This document shows, in pieces, positions 27,437 through 37,434 of a stretch of DNA of 64,000 nt. The stretch spans positions 16,422 to 80,421 of the forward strand of contig CALPRQ020000015.1 of the NCBI GenBank assembly GCA_943326015.2. Reading direction: 5' to 3'. How positions within the stretch are numbered: position 1 is the first letter of the stretch; every line of letters starts with the position of its first letter. The stretch is from Chitinophaga pinensis. Its GTDB lineage: Bacteria > Pseudomonadota > Gammaproteobacteria > Burkholderiales > Burkholderiaceae_C. Position numbers and translations under genes: made by a program. The notes beneath the pieces were generated by a model. It was not told the DNA's origin and did no database searches. It saw only the letters and a list, made by a program, of their open reading frames with translations.

Positions 27437-27877
27437 ATGGCTAATCCGAGCGTGATCGAAACGCTAATCGAACTGACAACAAAGCAATCCGAAGAAGCCG
27501 CCAAGCGGCTTGGCGAGGCGACCAGGCAGAGCGAGCAGGCGCAGGAAAAGCTCGACCTCCTGCAGCAGTATCGGCAGGAATATATCGATCAATTGCAGAC
27601 GCAAATGTGCATCGGTCTGAGCGTGGCGGGCCATGCCAATTTCCGGCGCTTCATCCAGGGCATCGAGCGGGCCATCGCCCAGCAGGATGCCGCCGTGCGG
27701 CAGTCTCGGCACCTGGTCGAGTGCGAGCGCAACAGTTGGCAGGAGCAGGAGCGCAAGCGCCTGTCCTACGGCACGCTGGTGGTGCGCAAACAGCAGCAAG
27801 CGCAACGTCTGGCCAACCGCCAGGATCAGAAACAAACCGACGAGCGGGCGGCACGCCGCCACTCCCAACTGGGTTGA
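27437..27877 (+). CDS. fliJ: Flagellar export protein FliJ
   Basis: 146 residues, almost entirely charged coiled coil (TKQSEEAAKRLGEATRQSEQ ...), typical of FliJ, the stalk protein of the FliI hexamer. Its stop overlaps the fliK start (TGATG). Confidence 0.92.
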   Translation: MANPSVIETLIELTTKQSEEAAKRLGEATRQSEQAQEKLDLLQQYRQEYIDQLQTQMCIGLSVAGHANFRRFIQGIERAIAQQDAAVRQSRHLVECERNSWQEQERKRLSYGTLVVRKQQQAQRLANRQDQKQTDERAARRHSQLG

Positions 27878-29181
27878 TGGCCATGAACTGGAACGACTTA
27901 CCCTTACACGCGGCGAGCAGCGCCAGCTCGAGTGCCGGCGTCACGGGCCAGCTATCGACTGGCGTGCGCGAAACCGGTTCGAACTCGTCTTTCGAGCAGG
28001 AGTTGCGCCGCCAGCACGAAGCGGACAGCCAGCCTGAACCCAGGACGACCATGGCGGCAACGCCTGTGGCGACCGAAGCGCGACCGGACAGCCAAGCAGC
28101 CAAGCCAGCGACTGGCGACACCCCGGCCGACACCCCGGCCGACTGGCTGGCATTGCTTGACGGCATGCGGGCCATGGCCAAGGCCCAGCCACCGGTGCCG
28201 GTTGCTGCACCAGCGCCTGAACCCGCTGCACCAGCCCCTGAACCTGTGGCTGTGCCGGTTGCCACAGCCACACCGGTTGCCGTGCCAATTGTCACGCCGG
28301 CACCCTCCAATCCGGGCGAGCTGGTCGCGGCGGCAGGCAGCGCGGCGGCCACCACGGTCAAACCAGTCAGCACGGCAGCGGATGAAACCGACCGCGAGGC
28401 CAGCGAGCCGATACCAGACAACCCGCCGGATGGCGCCCAGCCGCCGCTCATGTTCGGGCTGCCGCCGCTAGCCCAGCCAGCGACCCCGACCATCGAAGCA
28501 GATCCGGCAACGGCTGCCCGGGAGTCTGCCACCAGCGTCCGCTTGGGCACAGGCTCGCGGCAAGCCTGGACTGAATCACCCGACCCGGGCGAACTCGACG
28601 CCATGACGGCACGCGCACTGGCTGACGCCGCCCCCCGGCTGAAGGCCAGCACAGCAAGCCAACCCAGCGGTGCCGATACGCAGCTCGATCCACTGGCGCA
28701 GGCCCTGCCTGGGACCACCAGCCTGGGACCCGAGTCCGCACGCCTGCCCACCGAAGTGCCGGTACAGCGCCATGTGGCGACGCCCGTGGGCCAGCGTGGC
28801 TGGGATCAGGCCATCAGCCAGCAGGTCAGCTGGCTGGTCAGGGACCAGCTGCAAAGCGCCAGCCTGAGCCTGAACCCGCCGCATCTGGGACCGGTCCAGG
28901 TCACGCTGCAGCTCGACCAGCAGCAGGCGACGGTGCAGTTCGTGTCGGCTGCGCCCGAAGTGCGCAAGGCCCTGGAGGAGGCGCTGCCAGTGCTGCGGGC
29001 GATGCTGAGCGAGGCGGGCATCGCGCTCGGCCAAGCCGATGTCGGCTCGCGTCAGCCAGAGCGTCACCAGCCTGCCTTCCAGCGCTCCGCACGCCGTCAG
29101 GGCGTCGGAGAGGATGAGCCGGTCGAGGTCCTGCTGCAGCCGCGCTCCAGCGGCGGCGGCCTGCTCAACCTGTATGCCTGA
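27877..29181 (+). CDS. fliK: Flagellar hook-length control protein FliK
   Basis: 434 residues from MAMNWNDLPL. The first 300 residues are low complexity, rich in Ala/Pro/Thr with repeated Pro-Val/Pro-Glu units near residues 100-150, as expected for the flexible ruler. The C-terminal substrate-switch domain is clear (LSLNPPHLGPVQVTLQL ... VRKALEEALPVLRAMLSEAG). FliK measures the hook and signals FlhB. The start overlaps fliJ. Confidence 0.93.
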   Translation: MAMNWNDLPLHAASSASSSAGVTGQLSTGVRETGSNSSFEQELRRQHEADSQPEPRTTMAATPVATEARPDSQAAKPATGDTPADTPADWLALLDGMRAMAKAQPPVPVAAPAPEPAAPAPEPVAVPVATATPVAVPIVTPAPSNPGELVAAAGSAAATTVKPVSTAADETDREASEPIPDNPPDGAQPPLMFGLPPLAQPATPTIEADPATAARESATSVRLGTGSRQAWTESPDPGELDAMTARALADAAPRLKASTASQPSGADTQLDPLAQALPGTTSLGPESARLPTEVPVQRHVATPVGQRGWDQAISQQVSWLVRDQLQSASLSLNPPHLGPVQVTLQLDQQQATVQFVSAAPEVRKALEEALPVLRAMLSEAGIALGQADVGSRQPERHQPAFQRSARRQGVGEDEPVEVLLQPRSSGGGLLNLYA

Positions 29182-29215
29182 TTTCCTTTCATCTCTCTCC
29201 ACAAGCTAAAGTCAC

Positions 29216-29713
29216 ATGGCCGACAATGTTGACCCCAAACCCCCCGAATCGGATGCCACCGAAGGCAAGAAGCCTGCCTGGAAAAAGTGGCTGCCGATTG
29301 CGCTGCTGGCTCTGGTCGGGGCCGGAGCCGCGGGCGGCTGGTTCTACTGGAAGCGTGCCCCTGACACCAAACCGCATGCCGAGGCGAAAAAACCGGTCAT
29401 GCCGCAGCCGGTATTCCAGGCTCTCGATCCCTTCACAGTCAACCTGCGTGGCGACGGCCAGTTCCTGCAGATCGCCTTCTCGCTGCAACTGGCCAAACAG
29501 GAAGATGTGAGCCTCCTGCAGCAGTACCTGCCGCAGGCACGCAGTCGTCTGCTGATGCTGCTCACGGCCAAGTCCGGCGAGGAAATCGCGAACACCGAGG
29601 GCAAGCAGAAACTGATCGCTGAAGCCATGTTGGCCTTGAAGCAGCCCTTTGCCGCCGGTCTGCCCCCGATCCAGATCAGCAACATCTTCATTACCTCGTT
29701 CGTGATCCAATGA
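29216..29713 (+). CDS. fliL: Flagellar basal body-associated protein FliL
   Basis: 165 residues. One TM segment (about 24-42, WLPIALLALVGAGAAGGWFYW) is followed by a periplasmic domain with the FliL pattern (FTVNLRGDGQFLQIAFSLQL; ending in FITSFVIQ). FliL encircles or supports the stator. Overlaps the fliM start by 4 bases. Confidence 0.95.
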   Translation: MADNVDPKPPESDATEGKKPAWKKWLPIALLALVGAGAAGGWFYWKRAPDTKPHAEAKKPVMPQPVFQALDPFTVNLRGDGQFLQIAFSLQLAKQEDVSLLQQYLPQARSRLLMLLTAKSGEEIANTEGKQKLIAEAMLALKQPFAAGLPPIQISNIFITSFVIQ

Positions 29714-30717
29714 GCGCGACCGAAAAATTCCTGTCGCAGGACGAAGTCGATGCCCTGCTCAAGGGCGTGACCGGGGAACAGGACCAGGTCGGACCGATCC
29801 AGGACACACAGGGCGTCCGGACCTACAACCTGGCCACTCAGGAGCGCATCGTGCGCGGCCGCATGGCCACGCTGGAGCTGCTCAACGACCGCTTTGCCCG
29901 CTTCCTGCGCGTCGGGCTGTTCAACTTCCTGCGCCGCAGCGCCGGGGTGCTGGCCGGCAGCGTGCGGGTGATCAAGTACAGCGAGTTCCTGCGTCACCTG
30001 GTCGTGCCGACCAACCTGAACCTGGTGCAGATCAAGCCGCTGCGCGGCACGGCGCTGATCGTGATGAATCCCGACCTGGTGTTCCTGTTCGTCGACAACT
30101 TCTTCGGCGGCGACGGACGCTTCCAGACCCGCATCGAAGGCCGGGACTTCACGCAGACCGAGCAGCGCACCATCCAGCGCATCCTGTCCATCATCTTCGA
30201 GAACTACGCCAAGGCCTGGGAGTCGGTCTACCCGATCGAGTTCGACTTTGTCCGCTCCGAGATGAACACCCAGTTCGCCACCATCGCGACACCCAACGAG
30301 ATCGTGGTGGTGACCACCTTCAGCATCGAGCTCGGCGTGGTCGGCGGCGAGATGCATGTCTGCACGCCCTACTCCATGCTCGAACCGATCCGCGACCTGC
30401 TGACGAGCAATATGCAAGGCGAGTCGCTGACGCTGGACCAGCGCTGGGTGCACCAGATGAAGCAGCAGATCCAGGTCGCCGAGGTCGAGGCCGTGGCCAA
30501 TCTGTGCACGGCCACCTCGACGCTGCGCGAGGTGCTCAATTTCAAGGTGGGCGACATCATCCCGGTTGAACTGCCGCCGACGGTCGAACTCACGATTGAG
30601 GACGTACCAGTGCTCGAGTGCAGCTACGGACAGCTCAACGACCAGTACGCGCTGCGGGTAGAAAAACTGTTACATGCCAATGGCATTAAGACTCAAGGAG
30701 TCCAAGATGATCAATGA
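29710..30717 (+). CDS. fliM: Flagellar motor switch protein FliM
   Basis: 335 residues. The N-terminal CheY-binding motif (FLSQDEVDALLKGV) is followed by the CheC-like middle domain and a C-terminal SpoA domain shared with FliN. Target of CheY-P in the C-ring. It overlaps fliN by 11 bases. Confidence 0.97.
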   Translation: MSATEKFLSQDEVDALLKGVTGEQDQVGPIQDTQGVRTYNLATQERIVRGRMATLELLNDRFARFLRVGLFNFLRRSAGVLAGSVRVIKYSEFLRHLVVPTNLNLVQIKPLRGTALIVMNPDLVFLFVDNFFGGDGRFQTRIEGRDFTQTEQRTIQRILSIIFENYAKAWESVYPIEFDFVRSEMNTQFATIATPNEIVVVTTFSIELGVVGGEMHVCTPYSMLEPIRDLLTSNMQGESLTLDQRWVHQMKQQIQVAEVEAVANLCTATSTLREVLNFKVGDIIPVELPPTVELTIEDVPVLECSYGQLNDQYALRVEKLLHANGIKTQGVQDDQ

Positions 30718-31129
30718 CGACCATGCAGGCGACATCAACCTCGATGACTGGGGCGCGGCGCTGTCCGAGCAGGCCGAGGCCGAGTCCAGGCAAAGCCAAA
30801 GCAAACCCGCCACCTCCAGCGTGTTCCAGGACTTCTCGGACAGCAACGCCAAGTCCTCGGCCACGACGCCAGACATCGAGTTCATCCTCGACATTCCGGT
30901 GCAGTTGACGGTCGAGCTGGGCCGCACCAAGATCGCGATCAAGAACCTGCTGCAACTGGCCCAGGGCTCGGTGATCGAGCTCAACGGTCTGGCAGGCGAA
31001 CCGATGGATGTGTTGGTCAACGGCTGCCTGATCGCCCAGGGCGAGGTGGTGGTGGTCAACGACAAGTTCGGCATCCGTCTGACCGACATCACGAGCCCGG
31101 CCGAACGGATCCGAAAGCTCAACCGATGA
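30707..31129 (+). CDS. fliN: Flagellar motor switch protein FliN
   Basis: 140 residues from MINDDHAGD, chosen because an AAGGAG ribosome binding site lies 6 bases upstream, inside fliM. The SpoA domain occupies the last 80 residues (DIPVQLTVELGRTKIAIKNLL ... IRLTDITSPAERIRKL). An acidic, low-complexity N-terminus precedes it. FliN forms the base of the C-ring and binds FliH. Confidence 0.96.
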   Translation: MINDDHAGDINLDDWGAALSEQAEAESRQSQSKPATSSVFQDFSDSNAKSSATTPDIEFILDIPVQLTVELGRTKIAIKNLLQLAQGSVIELNGLAGEPMDVLVNGCLIAQGEVVVVNDKFGIRLTDITSPAERIRKLNR

Positions 31130-31461
31130 TGACCAGCCTGCTGCAAATCACCTTGGCGCTCGGTCTGGTACTGGGCCTGATCGCGGCGGCGGCCTGGCTG
31201 CTGCAGCGCCTCTACCAGCCGCGCGCGGGCCAGGGCGCGCTGATCCAGCTGCATGCCAGCGCCGCCCTGGGCGCACGCGAGCGGGTCGTGTTGCTTGAGG
31301 TCGCAGGCCAGTGGCTGCTCGTCGGCGTGGCACCAGGCCAGGTCAACACCCTGCTGCAATTGCCAGCGCCGCCGACCGACCTGCCGGCCCAGCCCGCCGA
31401 TCCGCGCAGCGCCGCCAGTTCCTGGCTCAACCACTACCTGAATCGACACCATGAGCGCTGA
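31126..31461 (+). CDS. fliO: Flagellar biosynthesis protein FliO
   Basis: 111 residues with one TM helix (about 5-24) and a small cytoplasmic FliO domain ([23 protein letters not shown]). FliO helps assemble the FliP-FliR core. Overlaps fliN by 4 bases and fliP by 11 bases. Confidence 0.93.
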   Translation: MMTSLLQITLALGLVLGLIAAAAWLLQRLYQPRAGQGALIQLHASAALGARERVVLLEVAGQWLLVGVAPGQVNTLLQLPAPPTDLPAQPADPRSAASSWLNHYLNRHHER

Positions 31462-32221
31462 ATCCCGCTGGATCGGCCTGGGCCGCCGGGCCAGGCTGGC
31501 GGGGCTGCTGCTGTCGCTGGCCTGCCTGCCGCTGGCCGCGCAGGCCCAGAGCCTGCCGGGGCTGGAACTGGCGCGCAGCGCCAATGGCGGGCAAAGCTAC
31601 AGCCTGAACCTGCAGATCCTGCTGCTGCTGACCTCGCTGAGCTTCCTGCCGGCGGTGGTGCTGATGATGACTTGCTTCACGCGCATCCTCATCGTGCTGT
31701 CGCTGCTGCGCATGGCGCTGGGCACCCAGTCGACCCCGCCCAACCAGGTGCTGGTGGGACTGACACTGTTCCTGAGCCTGTTCGTGATGAGCCCGGTGCT
31801 CGACCGCATCTATACCGAGGCCTACCAGCCGCTGGCCGAGAACAGGATTTCGGTCAGTCAGGCACTGGACCAGGCGGCTGAGCCGCTCAAGGGCTTCATG
31901 CTCAAGCAGACCCGCCAGGCCGACCTGGCCTTGTTCCTGCAGCTGTCCGGTCAGCCGGCGCCGCAGGACGCGAGCGAGGTGAAGTTGCGGGTGCTGGTGC
32001 CAGCCTTCGTCACCAGCGAGCTCAAGACCGCGTTCCAGATCGGCTTCGCGGTCTTCCTGCCCTTCCTGATCATCGACATGGTGGTCGCGAGCGTGCTGAT
32101 GGCGATGGGCATGATGATGGTTTCGCCCTCCATCGTTTCGCTGCCATTCAAGCTGATGCTGTTCGTGCTGGTCGACGGCTGGCAGCTGCTGCTGGGCTCG
32201 CTGGCCGAGAGCTTCGCCTGA
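31451..32221 (+). CDS. fliP: Flagellar biosynthesis protein FliP
   Basis: 256 residues with a cleavable-looking signal peptide ending LPLAAQAQS and the FliP motifs [23 protein letters not shown] and LLIVDM-like ([20 protein letters not shown]). FliP pentamers form the export gate core with FliQ and FliR. Confidence 0.97.
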   Translation: MSAESRWIGLGRRARLAGLLLSLACLPLAAQAQSLPGLELARSANGGQSYSLNLQILLLLTSLSFLPAVVLMMTCFTRILIVLSLLRMALGTQSTPPNQVLVGLTLFLSLFVMSPVLDRIYTEAYQPLAENRISVSQALDQAAEPLKGFMLKQTRQADLALFLQLSGQPAPQDASEVKLRVLVPAFVTSELKTAFQIGFAVFLPFLIIDMVVASVLMAMGMMMVSPSIVSLPFKLMLFVLVDGWQLLLGSLAESFA

Positions 32222-32231
32222 AGGAAACCAC

Positions 32232-32501
32232 ATGACCCCGGACAACATCATGACGATGGGCCGCCAGGCCATCGAGGTGACCGTCATGGTCGCCGCCCCG
32301 CTGCTGCTGGTCGCGCTGGTGGTCGGCCTGGTCGTCAGCATCTTCCAGGCGGCAACGCAGATCAACGAAGCCACGCTGTCCTTCATCCCCAAGCTGCTGG
32401 GCATCTTTGCCACGCTGGTGCTCGCCGGTCCCTGGATGCTGGGCGTGCTGACCGACTACCTGAGGTTGATGCTGACCAGCCTGCCCAGCCTGGCTGGCTA
32501 A
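32232..32501 (+). CDS. fliQ: Flagellar biosynthesis protein FliQ
   Basis: 89 residues, two TM helices, with typical QAIEVTVMVAAPLLLVALVVGL and FQAATQINEATLSFIPKL. An AAGGAAA ribosome binding site precedes the ATG. Export gate subunit between fliP and fliR. Confidence 0.97.
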   Translation: MTPDNIMTMGRQAIEVTVMVAAPLLLVALVVGLVVSIFQAATQINEATLSFIPKLLGIFATLVLAGPWMLGVLTDYLRLMLTSLPSLAG

Positions 32502-32505
32502 GGCC

Positions 32506-33294
32506 ATGGTCGAGTTCACCAGCGCCCAGCTGTTCGGCTGGGTCAGCGCCTTCCTCTGGCCGCTGACCCGCATCCTCGGGGTGATGGCCAGCGCGCCGCT
32601 GCTGAGCCACAAGAGCGTACCCACGCGCGTCAAGCTGGGGCTGGGCCTGCTGCTGGCAATGATCATCGCGCCGACGCTGCCGCCGTTTCCCGAGCAGGAC
32701 CCGCTGTCCTGGGCCGGCCTGCTGATCCTGGCGCAACAGATGCTGATCGGCCTGGCGATAGGTTTCGTGCTGCGCATCATCTTCAGCGGCGTGGAGCTGG
32801 CCGGCGAGATGATCGGGATGACCATGGGGCTGGGCTTCGCGACCTTCTTCGACCCGAGCTCACAGGGTCGCTCCTCGGTGATCAGCCAGTTCCTGTCGCT
32901 GCTGCTGCTGCTGCTGTTCATCGGCAGCGACCTGCACCTGCTGCTGATCGAAGTGCTGGTCGAGAGCTTCACCCTGCTGCCGATCACGACCGAACCGATG
33001 CAGCGCAACGGCCTGCAGCAGATCGCCTACTGGGGGGCCCGGATCTTCGGTCTGGGGCTGCAGCTGGCCATGCCGGCGCTGACGGCGCTGCTGATCACCA
33101 ACATGGCGCTGGGCGTGCTGACACGGGCGGCGCCACAGCTCAATCTGTTCGGCATCGGCTTTCCGGTCACGATGACGGTGGGCTTTGTGATGATCATGCT
33201 GAGCCTGCCCTACTGGGGCACGCCCATGTATGAAGCCCTGCGCGAAGGCCTGGCGATGGCGCGCCAGATCACGCTGGCGCTGAGCCCGGCCTGA
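32506..33294 (+). CDS. fliR: Flagellar biosynthesis protein FliR
   Basis: 262 residues, hydrophobic with about six membrane segments and the GEMIGMTMGLGFATFFDP motif of FliR. Last gene of the fliF-R operon; it ends 24 bases from the convergent receptor gene. Confidence 0.96.
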   Translation: MVEFTSAQLFGWVSAFLWPLTRILGVMASAPLLSHKSVPTRVKLGLGLLLAMIIAPTLPPFPEQDPLSWAGLLILAQQMLIGLAIGFVLRIIFSGVELAGEMIGMTMGLGFATFFDPSSQGRSSVISQFLSLLLLLLFIGSDLHLLLIEVLVESFTLLPITTEPMQRNGLQQIAYWGARIFGLGLQLAMPALTALLITNMALGVLTRAAPQLNLFGIGFPVTMTVGFVMIMLSLPYWGTPMYEALREGLAMARQITLALSPA

Positions 33295-33318
33295 GGCCGG
33301 ACTCAACAGCCGCCCGGT

Positions 33319-34740
33319 TCAGGCTGACTTGAAGACCTTGACGGCATCGAGCAACTGCATGGCCTGATTCTGCAGCCTGTCGGCAGCGGACATCGACTGC
33401 TCGACCATGGCGGCATTGCGCTGCGTCATTTCATCGATCTGGGCAATCGCCTGGTTGACCTGGCCGATGCCTTCCGACTGTTCGATCGACAGGCGGTTGA
33501 TGTCGCCCATCAGGGTGCTGACACGCCGGGCATGGCCTACCACTTCGGCAATCGTGCTGCCAGCGGACTGCACCAGGCGGGCTCCTTGTTCCACCTTGTC
33601 AACGCTGGCGCCGATCAGGCCCTTGATCTCCTTGGCCGCGACCGCGCTGCGCTGGGCCAGGCTGCGCACCTCGGTCGCCACCACCGCGAAGCCACGCCCC
33701 TGCTCGCCGGCGCGCGCGGCCTCGACCGCGGCATTCAGCGCCAGGATATTGGTCTGGAACGCGATGCCATCGATCACGCCAATGATGTCACCAATCTTCT
33801 GGCTGCTCTGGTTGATCTCGTTCATTGTGCTGACGACCTGGCCGACGACCTCGCCACCGCGTTGCGCCACCTCGGCGTTTTCCACCGCCATGTCCATGGC
33901 CTCGCGCGTCACCTCGGTCGCCTTGTGCACCGAACTGATCAGCTCCTCCATGCTGGCAGCGGTTTGCTCGATGCTGCTGGCGGTATTCTCGGAACGCATG
34001 CTGAGCTCGTGGTCGCCACTGACAATCTCGGAACTGGCATTGCGGATGCCGGCCGCCACCCGGTTGACCGTGCTGACCGCCAGCTGCATGCGTTGCAAGG
34101 CCTGCTCCAGGGCCTGGCCCAGCGCAGTCTTGGCTTGCAGATCGTTCAGCTGCAGCGAAATGCCATCGATCTGGTTGATGCGCTGGACCATCTGTTGCAG
34201 TTCCTGGCCCTCGCTGGCCGCCCGCACCATGCCGGCGACCAGCATCAGCTCCAGACCGGTCTGGACGATCACGTAGAAGGCGTGCAGCAGGATACGGCCG
34301 AAATCGGGTTCATTCAGGCAATAGAAGCCCAGGCCCGCGGCCAGCAGGCGGTCAAAGACGACATGGTGCAGCGCGAACAGACCGGCGGTCAGCAGGATGG
34401 GGCGCCAGTCGAGATAGACCATTACCAGCGCCAGCGCGGCGAAGACGCCGAAGTGGTATTCGATGGTGCCACGCGAGAGCTGGATATGCAAAATTACCAG
34501 ACCCACCAGACAGGTGGTCAGGACCAGGCGTGACATCAAGGTGCCGCGCGCCAGCGCAAACGCCAGCCCTGCCACTGCGACCAGCAGGGCTACACCGATG
34601 AAGGCCGTGCTGGCCTCGACGAACTGAAAGCCCAGCACCATCGCGCCCAGGGCGCTCAGGGCAATCGCGATCAGGAGCGCCTGGTCACCAAACAAGTCTC
34701 GGTTGCCAATAATGGGAGAGCGATCAGACAGCTGGGTCAT
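33319..34740 (-). CDS. Chemoreceptor with multi-pass membrane sensor domain
   Basis: 473 residues. Instead of a periplasmic ligand domain, residues about 20-175 form five or six membrane helices with several histidines in or next to them ([30 protein letters not shown]). No clear HAMP; a helical linker leads to a standard receptor signalling domain ([20 protein letters not shown]). Ends VKVFKSA, so no CheR tether. It lies alone between fliR and flgL. The signal sensed is unknown; membrane-embedded His could point to haem or metal, which is a guess. Confidence 0.88.
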   Translation of the reverse strand: MTQLSDRSPIIGNRDLFGDQALLIAIALSALGAMVLGFQFVEASTAFIGVALLVAVAGLAFALARGTLMSRLVLTTCLVGLVILHIQLSRGTIEYHFGVFAALALVMVYLDWRPILLTAGLFALHHVVFDRLLAAGLGFYCLNEPDFGRILLHAFYVIVQTGLELMLVAGMVRAASEGQELQQMVQRINQIDGISLQLNDLQAKTALGQALEQALQRMQLAVSTVNRVAAGIRNASSEIVSGDHELSMRSENTASSIEQTAASMEELISSVHKATEVTREAMDMAVENAEVAQRGGEVVGQVVSTMNEINQSSQKIGDIIGVIDGIAFQTNILALNAAVEAARAGEQGRGFAVVATEVRSLAQRSAVAAKEIKGLIGASVDKVEQGARLVQSAGSTIAEVVGHARRVSTLMGDINRLSIEQSEGIGQVNQAIAQIDEMTQRNAAMVEQSMSAADRLQNQAMQLLDAVKVFKSA

Positions 34741-34800
34741 GTAGGAATGCCGGGTTGCAAACGAAAAAGCCTGAATCCTGGCCAGATCAAATGACGAGCG

Positions 34801-35715
34801 TCAGCTCAGGTAATTGAACAGGCTCAGGTTGCTGACCATCTGGAACGATTTCTGTGCTGCCTGCAGCGAGAGTTGCTGGCGCGACAAATCAGACAGGGTC
34901 TTGTTGTAGTCGATGTCCTGCAGCGTGGCGAGTTCCTGCGTGCTTTTGAGCTGGCGCGCGCCGCTGACATCGTCGAGCCGGTCGAGCTCGCCCAAGTGGA
35001 TGCCGACGGCGGTCTGGCGGCCGCTGAGCGTCTGCTGGGTCGATTCGATCGACTGGCCCAGGGCCTTGAGTGTCGCCGCGCGTCGCGTCGGCGTCAGGTT
35101 GCCGTCCTTGAGATCGGCGATGGTCTGGTCGAGCTGGGCGAACAGGTCCTTGTCACTGCCGTCCTTGGGAAACAGCGCGCGGCCGTCATCCCGGATGACC
35201 ATCTCGCGCCCGGTCTCGACCTGCACCAGCTGCGGTTTGTCATCGCCCTGATAGCTCACGCCGTTGGCGCCATTCTGGAAAGGCTGGGTCGTCGAGCGCT
35301 GGCCGGCGAAGAGGTAGTTGCCGCTGCTGTCGGTGCTGTTGGCCAGTGCGACCATCTGGTCGCGCTGGCCTTGCAGGACGGTGGCGATGCTGGCGAGGTT
35401 GACGCTGTTGAGCGTGCCGTTGCCAGCGACAACGGCCTGTTCATTCATGCCGGCGAGGTTGTCCAGCATGCTCGACAGCGTGCTGTCGGTCAGACTCAGG
35501 CTGCTGCGCACGCTTTCACGGTTCTTGCCGAGCTGCTCGCGCGCCGACATGGATTGCGTGACTTCGAGCGTGCGCACGGCGGCCGCGGGGTCCTGTGCCG
35601 GGGTGAGGAACTTGTTGCCCGAGGCAACCTGCTGCATCGTCTGCCCGACCTTGGCTTGCATCTCGGACAGGCGCGCGCCGCTGCCGCTGTAGAAATTCTG
35701 GGTGCTAATACGCAT
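34801..35715 (-). CDS. flgL: Flagellar hook-filament junction protein FlgL (HAP3)
   Basis: 304 residues with flagellin-like N- and C-terminal coiled coils (MRISTQNFYSGSGARLSEMQ; TLSDLSRQQLSLQAAQKSFQMV). FlgL joins FlgK to the filament. It lies 20 bases after flgK and shares its transcript. Confidence 0.95.
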   Translation of the reverse strand: MRISTQNFYSGSGARLSEMQAKVGQTMQQVASGNKFLTPAQDPAAAVRTLEVTQSMSAREQLGKNRESVRSSLSLTDSTLSSMLDNLAGMNEQAVVAGNGTLNSVNLASIATVLQGQRDQMVALANSTDSSGNYLFAGQRSTTQPFQNGANGVSYQGDDKPQLVQVETGREMVIRDDGRALFPKDGSDKDLFAQLDQTIADLKDGNLTPTRRAATLKALGQSIESTQQTLSGRQTAVGIHLGELDRLDDVSGARQLKSTQELATLQDIDYNKTLSDLSRQQLSLQAAQKSFQMVSNLSLFNYLS

Positions 35716-35735
35716 CGCGTGGGTTCCTTACGGGC

Positions 35736-37361
35736 TCAGCGGCCCAGCTCGAGTACGGTGCTAAACAGTTGCTGGGCCATCTGCATGACCTTGCCCGCCG
35801 CTTGATAGGCCTGCTGATAGCGCATCAGGCTGACGGCTTCCTCATCGAGGTTGACGCCCGAGGCGTTCTGCAGCGAGGCTTCGGCCTGGCTGTGGATCTG
35901 GCTGGCCGACTGACTGGTGAGTTCGAGCTCACGCGTCTGGCTGCCGACGCGGCCGACCAGCTGGGCATAAGCCGACTGGACGCTGCTGGTGCCACCGTTG
36001 AGTGTCTTGGCGCTTTGCTGCGCGATCATCTGGCGCAGGTTGTCGGTGTCGCCGGCGACCACCGGGGACTTCGATGCCACCGCCAGTTCGCGGCCATCCT
36101 TGAGCGCCACGCCGATGCCGCCAGCCGCCTTGGCCGTGGGCTGGATCAGGAAACTGTCACCGGGTTCGAGCGTGCCGCTCAGGGCGAGCTTGAAGCCCTG
36201 GCCAGCGCTGGCCGCCAGCACTTCGTCGGCACTGGCCGAACTGGCCAGGACCTGCTGATCCGGACTGCGCAGCAGCTGGTACTGATCACCCTGGCGACGG
36301 AAGGTGAAGTCGCTGGCCGGCAGCTTGGAGAGATCGCCGAGCTCGGCGCCCAGGCTGGCCGAACCCTGATTGGCGCTGGAGGGGTTGACACCCACGGCAG
36401 GCAGCGTGAACAGCGGCTTGCCGACCGCGCCGCTCTGGTCATAGCCTTGAACGTGCTGGGCATTCATGCCACTGGCCAGTCCGAGAGCGACCAGGCCCAG
36501 CACATTCTGGGCCGAATCGAGGTTCTGATCCCGGAAGGCGAGCAGGCCGCCGAGCAGGCCGCCCGCCAGTTGCTGGCTCGACAGGGGTGAACCCGACTGC
36601 TTGCCAAAATCCTGCACCACTTCAAGGCGACCGCTGTCGGTGGTGGAAGGCTGGGTCTTGAGCTGATGCGATGTGGAACCCGTCACGAGGGGTTGACCCG
36701 TGCCGAGATAGACACTGACCCGGTCGTCCTGCTCGGTGACCGAAATCTTGACGACCTTGCTGAGATCGCGCAGCAGCTGGTCACGCCGATCGCGCAGGTC
36801 GTTCGACTGGGCATCGGTCCCGCCCTTGGTGCTGACGATCGCCTGGTTCAGGCTCACCAGATCCCGTGCCGCGATGTTGAGGTCGCGCACGCTGGCTTCG
36901 ATCTGGCCATTGACACCCTGGCGGAGTTCATCCAGCTGGGCGCTCATCTCCTTGAAGCGCGTCGTGACCGACTCGGCGGTGAACAGCACGCCCTGGCGCA
37001 AGGTGGGATCGGAGGGGGAGGTCGAGACATCCTGCAGACTGTTGAAGAAATTCTGCATCGCCGGTGCCAGACCGGCCGTGGTGTCGGCCAGCAGATTGTT
37101 GATTTGCTGGATCTGCCCGTACTGGACCTCCAGCTGACTCTGCTGCGGCTGGGTCGACAGCAGCTGGTTGCCGAGAAAACTGCTGTAGTCGCGCCTGACA
37201 TCGGCCACCTGCGCGCCCGTTCCCGCATTGCTCGCCACCTGGATCACCGTCTGGCGGTTGTAGCCTGGGGTGGCGGCATTCGCGATATTGTGGCTGGCCG
37301 TGTTCACGCCCGCCTGCGCCACAGTCAGCGCGCTTTGTCCGATGGAGAAGATGTTGGCCAT
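35736..37361 (-). CDS. flgK: Flagellar hook-associated protein FlgK (HAP1)
   Basis: 541 residues. It has the rod/hook N-terminal motif (ALTVAQAGVNTASHNIANAATPGYNRQ) and the C-terminal region (EEAVSLMRYQQAYQAAGKVMQMAQQLF). First filament-side junction protein. Its own sigma-28 promoter lies 33 bases upstream, so flgKL can be made late, independent of flgBCDEFGHIJ. Confidence 0.96.
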   Translation of the reverse strand: MANIFSIGQSALTVAQAGVNTASHNIANAATPGYNRQTVIQVASNAGTGAQVADVRRDYSSFLGNQLLSTQPQQSQLEVQYGQIQQINNLLADTTAGLAPAMQNFFNSLQDVSTSPSDPTLRQGVLFTAESVTTRFKEMSAQLDELRQGVNGQIEASVRDLNIAARDLVSLNQAIVSTKGGTDAQSNDLRDRRDQLLRDLSKVVKISVTEQDDRVSVYLGTGQPLVTGSTSHQLKTQPSTTDSGRLEVVQDFGKQSGSPLSSQQLAGGLLGGLLAFRDQNLDSAQNVLGLVALGLASGMNAQHVQGYDQSGAVGKPLFTLPAVGVNPSSANQGSASLGAELGDLSKLPASDFTFRRQGDQYQLLRSPDQQVLASSASADEVLAASAGQGFKLALSGTLEPGDSFLIQPTAKAAGGIGVALKDGRELAVASKSPVVAGDTDNLRQMIAQQSAKTLNGGTSSVQSAYAQLVGRVGSQTRELELTSQSASQIHSQAEASLQNASGVNLDEEAVSLMRYQQAYQAAGKVMQMAQQLFSTVLELGR

Positions 37362-37393
37362 GATGATAATTCTTGAGGATGCGCCTCTACCCT

Positions 37394-37420
37394 ATAACGG
37401 CAGAATCAGGCCAAACATGA
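37394..37420 (-). promoter_or_regulatory. Sigma-28 (FliA) promoter of flgKL
   Basis: On the minus strand TCATGTTT (37413-37420), exactly 11 bases, then GCCGTTAT (37394-37401). The -35 box differs by one base from TCAAGTTT as seen before flgM. It sits in the 73-base gap between flgJ and flgK. Confidence 0.7.
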
Positions 37421-37434
37421 GGCGGCGGCAGCCA

